From CAYTAP01 sp964435775 (GTDB lineage: Bacteria > Planctomycetota > Phycisphaerae > Tepidisphaerales > Tepidisphaeraceae): a stretch of 22,631 nt of DNA. The position numbers and the translations under genes were made by a program. Below, piece by piece: positions 16,586 to 22,252 of this stretch. Every line of letters begins with the position of its first letter. Within the stretch, counting starts at the first letter, position 1. The stretch spans positions 1-22,631 of the forward strand of contig CAYTAP010000064.1 in assembly GCA_964435775.1 (NCBI GenBank). The letters run 5' to 3'. The notes beneath the pieces were generated by a model. The model saw nothing but the letters and a program-made list of their open reading frames with translations. It was not told where the DNA came from and ran no database searches.

Positions 16586-17662
16586 ATGTCCACAGCAACA
16601 CTGGAGGAGGATGGGCACAGGGGAATCATCCGGCGCTTTCCGATGATCCAGGAGGCGGGGCTGGTCGGCGTGATCGTGGCGCTGGGGGTCATCCTGACCA
16701 TCTTCGGCGGGCTCTACGCCCCGCCGGGCGCGGCCAACTCCTTTTTCAATTCCTACAACCTCCTCAACGGCGTCGCGACGCCGATGGCGATCTTCGCCAT
16801 CATGGCCGTCGGCGCGACCGTCGTCATCGTCTGCGGCGGAATCGACATCTCGGTCGGATCGATCTTCGCACTGTCGGCCGTCGCGGCGGCATGGGCGGCA
16901 CGCGTGCCGCAAGATGCGATCGACGCCTCCGCGTGGCGTGTGCTGCCCATCGCCATCGGCGTGCCCCTGGCGGTGGGCCTCGCGTGCGGATTGATCAACG
17001 GCCTGCTCATTGTTGGCCTGCGCATTCATCCCTTCATCGTCACCCTCGGCACGCTCGGCGTCTTTCGCGGGCTGGTCAACGTCCTCCCCCCCACCAAGGC
17101 GCTGCCCGGCATGGGATGGGCGATTCCCTCGGCCTTCACCAGCGGCTTCATGAGCCACGACTACGGCATGGGATTGCGCCTCACGCCGATGCTCATCATG
17201 GCCGCCGTCGTCATCCTTGGCTGGATATTTTTAAGCGCGATGACGCCCGGCCGGGCGCTCTACGCGATCGGCGGCAACGAGGAGGCCGCCCGATTCGCCG
17301 GCATTCGCGTCAATGCGATCAAACTCCTCGCCTACGCGCTATCGGGCTTAACGGCCGGCATCGCCGGAATGGTCTCCGTCGGGCGATTCGAAAGCGCCAC
17401 GACCAACACCGGCGAAGGCTACGAACTGACCGTCATCGCCGCCGCCGTCGTCGGCGGCGCGTCCCTGGCCGGCGGCAGAGGCTCGGCCATCGGGGCGCTC
17501 CTGGGCGCGCTGGTCATCCGCTTGATCGAAGACGGCATCTTCATCGTCCGCCTCGACCAGGAATACAGCCGAATCATCATCGGCGCCGCGATCATCCTCG
17601 CCGTCGCCATCGACCGACTCGGCGAATACGCAAGGCAGAGGAGGATGGTGGGTAAGGGATGA
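16586..17662 (+). CDS. Sugar ABC transporter permease, RbsC/XylH type
   Basis: A 358-residue integral membrane protein with about nine or ten hydrophobic segments. The hallmark segment of the ribose/xylose permease family, GGIDISVGSIFALSA, is at about residues 89-103. It is followed by INGLLIVGLRIHPFIVTLGT and the cytoplasmic coupling stretch GRALYAIGGNEEAARFAGI. The family forms the channel of importers for ribose, xylose, galactose, rhamnose or inositol. The substrate cannot be told from this subunit. ATG 16586 fits homology, although the ribosome site is poor. The binding-protein gene follows after 189 bases that contain two hairpins. The ATPase partner is not adjacent; a candidate starts at 22253. 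Confidence 0.92.
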   Translation: MSTATLEEDGHRGIIRRFPMIQEAGLVGVIVALGVILTIFGGLYAPPGAANSFFNSYNLLNGVATPMAIFAIMAVGATVVIVCGGIDISVGSIFALSAVAAAWAARVPQDAIDASAWRVLPIAIGVPLAVGLACGLINGLLIVGLRIHPFIVTLGTLGVFRGLVNVLPPTKALPGMGWAIPSAFTSGFMSHDYGMGLRLTPMLIMAAVVILGWIFLSAMTPGRALYAIGGNEEAARFAGIRVNAIKLLAYALSGLTAGIAGMVSVGRFESATTNTGEGYELTVIAAAVVGGASLAGGRGSAIGALLGALVIRLIEDGIFIVRLDQEYSRIIIGAAIILAVAIDRLGEYARQRRMVGKG

Positions 17663-17730
17663 TTTGCCAATGAATCGGGAGGACGATGTACAATATGAAT
17701 CAGGCATAAACCGTGCGCCCCGCTCGATTA

Positions 17731-17763
17731 CTCTCCCTCTTCCGTTGTACGCAACGGGGGAGC
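17731..17763. repeat. CTCCC/GGGAG-type palindrome
   Basis: CCGTTG (17742-17747) and CAACGG (17752-17757) pair around TACG, with outer CTCCC- and GGGAG-like arms. The layout (CTCCCT, then CGTT, TAC, CAACGGGGGAG) is shared with 19972-20000, so both belong to one repeat family. It lies between the permease and binding-protein genes, directly before another hairpin. Confidence 0.55.
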
Positions 17764-17766
17764 TCC

Positions 17767-17832
17767 GTAGGGTCCGCCCCGCGGACCACAATTTGGGTGG
17801 CCGGAAAAGATGGTCCGCGAGGCGGACCCTAC
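17767..17832. repeat. 22-bp stem palindrome (GTAGGGTCCGCC family) in the transporter leader
   Basis: GTAGGGTCCGCC (17767-17778) pairs with GGCGGACCCTAC (17821-17832) and CGCGGACCA (17780-17788) with TGGTCCGCG (17811-17819). A single mismatch separates the two blocks and the loop is 22 bases. It ends 19 bases before the binding-protein ATG and 6 bases before its ribosome site. In the mRNA it would be a very stable hairpin between the permease and binding-protein genes. Confidence 0.8.
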
Positions 17833-17851
17833 GCCAGATAAGGAGATCCGA

Positions 17852-18850
17852 ATGAAATACATGAAACATATCAGTCTGATCGTGCTGGCTCTCACGCTGG
17901 CCATTGGCGGATGCAAGAAACAGGATGCATCGTCAGGCACGGACGCCTCGGGGCGCAAGACGATCACCATCGGCCTGATCGGCAAGAGCCAGTCCAACCA
18001 GGTTTTCCAGGCCGCCTATTCCGGCGCGAAGGCGGCGGCGGCGGAGCTGGGCAAAAAGTACAACGTCAACGTCGTCATCGACTGGCAAACCCCATCGACC
18101 GAAGACGCCCAGAAGCAGGCCGACGCGATCGATCTGCTCGTCGGCAATCGCGTCGCCGGCATCGCGCTCTCCTGCTCCGACGCCGGAACCGTTCGCCCCG
18201 CGATCGATCGCGCCGTCGAGGCCGGAGTGCCCGTGATGACCTTCGATTCCGATTCGCCGCAAAGCAAGCGATTCGCCTATTACGGCACCGACAACGCCAC
18301 CTGCGGCCGGGTCGTGATGGCCGAACTGGCGCGGATCATGGATGGCAAGGGCACCGTCGCGATCCTCGCCGGCAACGCCAGCGCCCCCAACCTCCAGCAG
18401 CGCGTCGATGGCGCCAAGGAGGAACTGGCCAAGCACCCCGGCATGAAGCTCAACCAACCCGGCGTCTTCAACCACGAGGAGATCAACGAGAAGGCCGCGC
18501 AGGCCGTCCAGGATGCCCAGCGGAGCAACCCCGGCATTCAAGGCTGGGCCTTCATCGGCGGCTGGCCCCTCTTCACCGCCAACGCCCTCCCATGGAAACC
18601 GGGATCGGTGAAGGTCGTGTCCGTCGATGCCCTCCCGGCCGAGTTGCAATACGTCCGCGATGGATACGTCGAGGCCCTCTTCGCCCAGGATTGCTACGGC
18701 TGGGGCTACAAGTCGGTGGAAACGATCCTCGCCAAAGCGCTCGACCACAAAGATCCGGAAAAAACGATCATGATCGACCCGCTGACGAAGGTGACGAAAG
18801 ATAACGTCGATGAGTATGCGAAGAAGTGGGAGAAGTGGCTGGGGAAATGA
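17852..18850 (+). CDS. Sugar ABC transporter substrate-binding lipoprotein, RbsB type
   Basis: A 332-residue periplasmic-binding-protein family member. A lipobox ending at Cys21 (LAIGGC) follows a hydrophobic signal, so it is a lipoprotein tethered to the membrane. The type I sugar-binding fold is indicated by TIGLIGKSQSNQVFQAAYSG, VAGIALSCSDAG, GVPVMTFDSDSP and KVVSVDALPAELQYVRDGY. The ligand is likely a pentose, hexose or sugar alcohol, but it is not assigned. AAGGAGAT at 17839-17846 fixes the ATG at 17852. It delivers its ligand to the upstream permease. The strong hairpin in front could protect or separate its message, which suits the higher amounts usually needed for a binding protein. 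A relic of a paralogue's 3' end lies at 20375. Confidence 0.92.
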   Translation: MKYMKHISLIVLALTLAIGGCKKQDASSGTDASGRKTITIGLIGKSQSNQVFQAAYSGAKAAAAELGKKYNVNVVIDWQTPSTEDAQKQADAIDLLVGNRVAGIALSCSDAGTVRPAIDRAVEAGVPVMTFDSDSPQSKRFAYYGTDNATCGRVVMAELARIMDGKGTVAILAGNASAPNLQQRVDGAKEELAKHPGMKLNQPGVFNHEEINEKAAQAVQDAQRSNPGIQGWAFIGGWPLFTANALPWKPGSVKVVSVDALPAELQYVRDGYVEALFAQDCYGWGYKSVETILAKALDHKDPEKTIMIDPLTKVTKDNVDEYAKKWEKWLGK

Positions 18851-18918
18851 GCGGCCATCCCTCGTGGCCCGCCGCGCCATCGGCCGCCCATCCATCGCAC
18901 ACAATGTAAAAACAAAAA

Positions 18919-18940
18919 GCGGGGCTTGAAAAAGCCCCGC
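18919..18940 (-). terminator. Intrinsic terminator of the PEP-CTERM gene
   Basis: GCGGGGCTT (18919-18927) and AAGCCCCGC (18932-18940) form a perfect 9-bp stem with a GAAA loop. On the minus strand it is followed by TTTTTGTTTTT, a good intrinsic terminator for the PEP-CTERM gene that ends 31 bases earlier. It may also stop transcripts from the binding-protein gene on the plus strand. Confidence 0.85.
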
Positions 18941-18971
18941 ATGTGGGATTCGCGGATTGCAAATAAACCGA

Positions 18972-19823
18972 TCAGGCCCTGCGTCGCCGACGCGCCGCCA
19001 ACACAAGCCCCACGCCCGTCAACACCATGACCGACCCCGGTTCCGGTACATACGATGTGTGCAACTCTCCTTCGATGGTCTGCCGTTCAACGTCAGTAAG
19101 TACGCCGGAATAAATACGGACTTCGGCAATCTTCCCCTTAAAAATATCGCCGGGGGTACCGCCGCCACTGCCTGTCTTATCAATGCCGGCTCCCAAAAGC
19201 GTCAGCGGGTGACCATTGCCGTCGAACCACGGCCCACCACTATACGAGCCGTTGGCAGCACCGTTAAGACGGTAGTTCCCGGCTGATTGGGTACCGGCAA
19301 AGTTAATACTGTCAAAGACGTCCGTTGAGCTGGCGGGAGTGCTTGCGGCCGCACTGCTGATATTAGCGCGACGCACCTGCTGCGTGTATGTCTGTGAGCC
19401 TGAAACAACAAGTGCATACTCAAGTCCACCATGATATGGTGCGCTCGAGGTATGGTATGTTGATCCCACGATGCCCCGGCTCGCCGCCGCAGCGCCGTCA
19501 ACACTCAAGTATGCGAATATCGTATAGCTGGCACTCGCGATGCCGCTGTTGCCAATACTCAGGTACTGAGTGCCGTCGAAGTTAACCGCCGATGATCCGT
19601 TGGGGGTCGCATTGGAGATCAGCGTTGGCTTTGTGCTTCCGGCCGACGTCGCGTCATAGCTGTTGCTTGAAGAATCGGCCCATACCCCGGTCGTCGCGTT
19701 GTAATCCGCCACTTTGTAATCCGCCAGCAGCACCGGTGCCGCACTAGCCGACAACGCCCCGCCAACCGTGACAACGCTCGTTGCCAAGAGCAGTGATAAT
19801 TTCCTCAATTCCCGCGATTTCAT
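18972..19823 (-). CDS. PEP-CTERM sorted surface protein, LamG/concanavalin-like
   Basis: A 283-residue exported protein. The N-terminus has a signal peptide (LSLLLATSVVTVGGALSASA). The body is Gly/Ser/Thr/Ala-rich and resembles a LamG/concanavalin-like jelly roll (AVNFDGTQYLSIGNS, IAEVRIYSGVLTDVERQ). The C-terminus is a canonical PEP-CTERM sorting tail: VPEPGS, a hydrophobic stretch, then RRRRRA. Such tails are processed by exosortase during export and attached to surface polymers. The ATG at 19821-19823 is preferred because GAGGAGGT lies 7 bases upstream. It has its own promoter and terminator, so it is a single-gene unit. GC content is lower than in its neighbours, which may mean a different origin. 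Its ligand or structural role is unknown. Confidence 0.9.
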   Translation of the reverse strand: MKSRELRKLSLLLATSVVTVGGALSASAAPVLLADYKVADYNATTGVWADSSSNSYDATSAGSTKPTLISNATPNGSSAVNFDGTQYLSIGNSGIASASYTIFAYLSVDGAAAASRGIVGSTYHTSSAPYHGGLEYALVVSGSQTYTQQVRRANISSAAASTPASSTDVFDSINFAGTQSAGNYRLNGAANGSYSGGPWFDGNGHPLTLLGAGIDKTGSGGGTPGDIFKGKIAEVRIYSGVLTDVERQTIEGELHTSYVPEPGSVMVLTGVGLVLAARRRRRA

Positions 19824-19893
19824 CCATAACCTCCTCAATAAGACTTGAACTGTATGGGCGCATACATGATGCACACATTTACATCAAAGAACT

Positions 19894-19922
19894 AATCTAT
19901 TGCCAGAATCCACGGTAGTCAA
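19894..19922 (-). promoter_or_regulatory. Sigma-70-type promoter of the PEP-CTERM gene
   Basis: On the minus strand TTGACT (19922 to 19917) is separated by 17 bases from TAGATT (19899 to 19894). The predicted start lies about 63 bases before the PEP-CTERM ATG. Flanking bases are AT-rich compared with the neighbourhood. Confidence 0.6.
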
Positions 19923-19966
19923 GAAAAATATGGCTCGCGGCGAGCGCATTTATGATGCGTAGCCGT

Positions 19967-20066
19967 TTTCCCTCCCTCGTTTACCCAACGGGGGAGGGAG
20001 TTTTCGTGGAGAATCAAGCGAAATCCTCTCCCCAACCCTCCCCCACGAGTACGCAGGGGAGGGAGT
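19967..20066. repeat. Two CTCCC/GGGAG hairpins in tandem
   Basis: The first hairpin pairs CTCCCTCGTT (19972-19981) with AACGGGGGAGGGAG (19987-20000), with a bulge. The second pairs CCCTCCCC (20036-20043) with GGGGAGGG (20056-20063). Both are C/T-rich to G/A-rich and resemble the copy at 17731. The rest of 19923-20196 has no gene. It holds a small GCTCG/CGAGC hairpin (19933-19945) and a perfect 15-base palindrome at 20156-20170 (CGATGTGACACATCG). Confidence 0.6.
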
Positions 20067-20196
20067 AAGATCACAAATGCGTTTTCCCTGGCGCGCAGGG
20101 GCGAGTCAGCAATTTTTAGATATGATTACTCCTGAAAAGTGCTTGTAATAGGCACCGATGTGACACATCGCCGGGGAAGAAGCCGCCGGCCCGGGT

Positions 20197-20369
20197 CCAG
20201 TCAAAGGGGTCGCCAGCCAAAGGGGTCGCGCCAGCCAAAGGGGTCGGCCAGCCAAAGGGGTCGGCCAGCCAAAGGGGTCGGGAGTCTTTGAATAACTTTA
20301 CGCCACACGGTTCATCAAAGACTCCCGACCCCTTAGGTTGCCCGACCCCTTAGGTTGCCCCTTAGGTTG
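20197..20369. repeat. Inverted array of REP-like units with a 20-bp central stem
   Basis: Five 16-base units of CCAGCCAAAGGGGTCG (20197-20212 with one change, 20213-20228, 20231-20246, 20248-20263, 20265-20280) are spaced by 0-2 bases. They are followed by a perfect 20-bp stem (20272-20291 with 20315-20334) around a 23-base loop. Then come two full and one shortened opposite-strand units containing GACCCCTTAGGTTG (20324-20340, 20341-20357, 20358-20369). The opposite units match the first set at 13 of 15 positions when reversed. This looks like a REP palindrome whose two arms have each expanded in tandem. Confidence 0.85.
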
Positions 20370-20374
20370 CCCTC

Positions 20375-20437
20375 AAGGTGACGAAGGAAAACGTCGATGA
20401 GTATGCGAAAAAATGGGAGAAGTGGTTGGGGAAGTAG
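20375..20437 (+). pseudogene. Relic of the 3' end of a second sugar-binding-protein gene
   Basis: These 63 bases encode 20 residues beginning KVTKENVDEYA, ending EKWLGK and followed by TAG. They match the last 20 residues of the intact binding protein (18788-18850) at 19 of 20 positions. At base level 8 of 63 differ. Six of these are silent in codons or swap the stop (TGA to TAG counts as two), and only one changes an amino acid (Asp to Glu). That pattern fits a paralogue that diverged while functional, then lost everything upstream. The break coincides with the end of the inverted repeat array. Confidence 0.85.
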
Positions 20438-20446
20438 CGGGCTTTC

Positions 20447-20458
20447 GTAGGGTCCGCG
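20447..20458. repeat. Solo half of the GTAGGGTCCGC palindrome family
   Basis: GTAGGGTCCGCG lies 9 bases after the relic's stop codon and matches the outer arm of the hairpin at 17767 in 11 of 12 bases. The opposite arm is absent. It lies in the spacer before the methyltransferase; no promoter was identified there. Confidence 0.5.
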
Positions 20459-20560
20459 AAGTACCACGGGCCATACGAAACGGAATGACCCATGGTGATG
20501 AAGAGCTGCGCCCTTCATTTCGCCCCTGTAAGGAAGCGGTTTCATATAGGATGTCCGTTT

Positions 20561-21343
20561 ATGCTACAGGATGCGATCTGGGATGATGACGTCGCTCGGC
20601 AATATGACACGCCTGGCGAGGGGATGTTCGCGGCAGAGGTGTTGGAGCCAACGGTGAATCGCCTGGCCGAACTCGCCGGCGGTGGCGCCGCGTTGGAGTT
20701 TGCCATCGGGACGGGACGGATCGCCGTGCCGCTCGCGAAGCGCGGCGTGCCCGTTGCCGGTATCGAATTGTCCCGCCCGATGATCGATCAGTTGCGCACA
20801 AAGGCTGGCGAAAAAGCCATCCCGGTGATCCTCGGTGACATGGCAACTGCTGTCGTACCCGGCTCGTTCACGGTCGTTTACCTTGTCTACAACACAATCT
20901 CCAACCTGCTGACTCAGCGCGAGCAGGTCGCGTGCTTCCGCAACGCGGCCCGCCATCTTAGCCCCGGCGGGCGTTTCGTGATTGAACTCTGGGTACCTGA
21001 ATTGCGCAAGCTCCCGCCGGGACAATCCGCCATCGTTTGCCGATCCGAGTCCGGCTACACCGGGTTGGATACCTACGACGTCGTGCGCCAACGGGTCGTC
21101 TCACATCACTTTCACTTCGGCGAGGGACGTGAGGCTCATCTGTTCCGCAGCCCGCACCGCTACATCTGGCCCGCGGAACTCGACCTCATGGCGCAACTGG
21201 CCGGGTTTGAACTGGAGTCACGACATGCCGATTGGGTCGGCGGTAAGTTCACCGAGGAATCGCCGTCGCATGTGTCGGTGTATCGACTGTCCGCCGGAAG
21301 TAAAACGAGTCCCGTAGGGTGGGCATCGCCCACCGGTGTTTGA
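20561..21343 (+). CDS. Class I SAM-dependent methyltransferase
   Basis: This 260-residue protein has a Rossmann methyltransferase domain. Motif I is LEFAIGTGRIAVPLA, motif II is VAGIELSRPMIDQL, and a later strand reads LSPGGRFVIELW. Relatives methylate small molecules or unknown targets, so the substrate is unassigned. The start at 20561 (MLQDAIWDDDVARQYD) matches where homology usually begins (D-x-x-A-x-x-YD). An in-frame ATG at 20492 would add 23 residues without family resemblance. The final residues, SPVGWASPTGV, are translated from the palindromic repeat at 21314, so the native end of the protein was probably near SVYRLS and the repeat supplied a new tail and stop. Confidence 0.85.
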   Translation: MLQDAIWDDDVARQYDTPGEGMFAAEVLEPTVNRLAELAGGGAALEFAIGTGRIAVPLAKRGVPVAGIELSRPMIDQLRTKAGEKAIPVILGDMATAVVPGSFTVVYLVYNTISNLLTQREQVACFRNAARHLSPGGRFVIELWVPELRKLPPGQSAIVCRSESGYTGLDTYDVVRQRVVSHHFHFGEGREAHLFRSPHRYIWPAELDLMAQLAGFELESRHADWVGGKFTEESPSHVSVYRLSAGSKTSPVGWASPTGV

Positions 21344-21382
21344 AGATGCCGCCGGGCCATTGGTGGGCGGTACCCACCCTAC
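21314..21382. repeat. GTAGGGTGGGC palindrome overlapping the methyltransferase 3' end
   Basis: The arms 21314-21334 and 21362-21382 are reverse complements at 19 of 21 positions. Each arm also contains its own small GGGC/GCCC hairpin. The outer GTAGGGT is shared with 17767 and 20447. The left arm lies inside the methyltransferase reading frame. Confidence 0.78.
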
Positions 21383-21444
21383 TTGCTACTTTCGATCCGT
21401 GGCCGTGATTTTGAGTGAACGTGACGTAGCTCTTCATAAACCAC

Positions 21445-21741
21445 CTAAGCAATCGCCTTCGCCCGCCGGCGGATTGCCGGGTCCGGCTCTGCCGCCGTGT
21501 GGAGATCGTGCGCGGCTTGCAAATTGACCCACAGTTCCGCGCTCGTGCCGAGGGCCGCGCCGAACGCCTTTGCGGTTGCGGCGGTCACCCGCTTGCGGCC
21601 ATTGGCGATTTCATTCACGGCCTGGAGCGGCCGGTCGATGATCCTGGCAAACTGAGTTTGGCTCCAGCCCCGCGCATCGAGCTCCTCCTTCAATATTTCA
21701 CCGGGATGGATCACCTCGGCGGGTTTGAAATATCGGGCCAT
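21445..21741 (-). CDS. higA: HigA-family antitoxin
   Basis: A 98-residue XRE helix-turn-helix protein of the HigA/VapI group. The diagnostic opening IHPGEILKEELDARGWSQ is followed by the recognition region RPLQAVNEIANGRKRVTAATA and ALGTSAELWVNLQAAHDL, the standard HigA pattern. The ATG at 21739-21741 is used because AGGAG lies 6 bases upstream; the TTG two codons earlier lies too close to it. The gene starts 12 bases after the toxin stop. It neutralises the HigB-like toxin and is expected to bind the inverted repeat at 22065-22081. Family call is firm; partner is by position. Confidence 0.92.
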   Translation of the reverse strand: MARYFKPAEVIHPGEILKEELDARGWSQTQFARIIDRPLQAVNEIANGRKRVTAATAKAFGAALGTSAELWVNLQAAHDLHTAAEPDPAIRRRAKAIA

Positions 21742-21753
21742 GTTCAACTCCTG

Positions 21754-22053
21754 TCAGTGGTAATCTTCGATGCTCACAACGACGACCGTTCGCCCATCCG
21801 CTTGAACCTCAATCCGCAGAATGAGACGAAACTGGTCATTCAACCGCATCGAACGTTCATGCGCGCGGTTGCCTTTCAATTTCTCGTAATGCAGTGACTT
21901 GAGCGCGTGAAAATCGCGCTCATCCCGCGCGCTGCGAATCGTCGCCATCCGCCGCCGAAATGCTTTGATGATGTCCGGGCCATATTTCTTGACTCGAAAG
22001 TCATGGTCGGACTCCAGACGCTCCAGCATTGCATCGGCGTGCCGCACGTTCAC
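21754..22053 (-). CDS. higB: HigB/RelE-like toxin
   Basis: A 99-residue basic protein upstream of higA. The segment KSLHYEKLKGNRAHERSMRL, then NDQFRLILR, and the ending VVVVSIEDYH are the HigB pattern (L-x-x-L-K-G-x-R, then R-x-N-D-Q-x-R, then I-x-D-Y-H). Characterised HigB toxins cleave mRNA on ribosomes. The start is ambiguous: GTG at 22051-22053 coincides with the predicted transcript start, making it leaderless, while ATG at 22027-22029 would trim eight residues. Neither has a ribosome site. Toxin-first order and coupling to higA are standard for the family. Confidence 0.88.
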   Translation of the reverse strand: MNVRHADAMLERLESDHDFRVKKYGPDIIKAFRRRMATIRSARDERDFHALKSLHYEKLKGNRAHERSMRLNDQFRLILRIEVQADGRTVVVVSIEDYH

Positions 22054-22059
22054 CGTTAC

Positions 22060-22087
22060 AGTGTATCACCTAAAGGGTGATGGTCAA
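22060..22087 (-). promoter_or_regulatory. higBA promoter with operator in the spacer
   Basis: On the minus strand TTGACC (22087 to 22082) and TACACT (22065 to 22060) are 16 bases apart. The inverted repeat ATCACC (22065-22070) and GGTGAT (22076-22081), with a 5-base centre, fills the spacer. Binding there would block polymerase. The predicted start is near 22053, at the GTG codon. Confidence 0.65.
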
Positions 22088-22196
22088 CTGCTATTTTGCG
22101 AAGGCTCTTCCGAACGCCAAACGGCGACGGACGTCGATTCATCTTGCAGTGAATGCCGTTGGCCCACCGAATCCCCGCGGTGAGATGGCGAAACGG

Positions 22197-22239
22197 TTGA
22201 CCCATTGAGGTCGTCAACGCAAAATCCAAATCCATTTGG
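22197..22239 (+). promoter_or_regulatory. Candidate promoter and inverted repeat before the ABC ATPase
   Basis: TTGACC (22197-22202) and CAAAAT (22220-22225) are 17 bases apart, 28 bases before the ATPase ATG. A CCAAAT/ATTTGG inverted repeat at 22226-22239 follows and could be an operator. The -10 match is moderate. A GTTGAC/GTCAAC inverted pair (22196-22201 and 22213-22218) also overlaps it. Confidence 0.4.
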
Positions 22240-22252
22240 CGGTCATCAGCAA

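Noticed and set aside
20197..20369. Possible CRISPR array from regularly repeated 16-base units
   Set aside because: Units are separated by only 0-2 bases, not by unique spacers, and turn into inverted copies; no cas genes are present.
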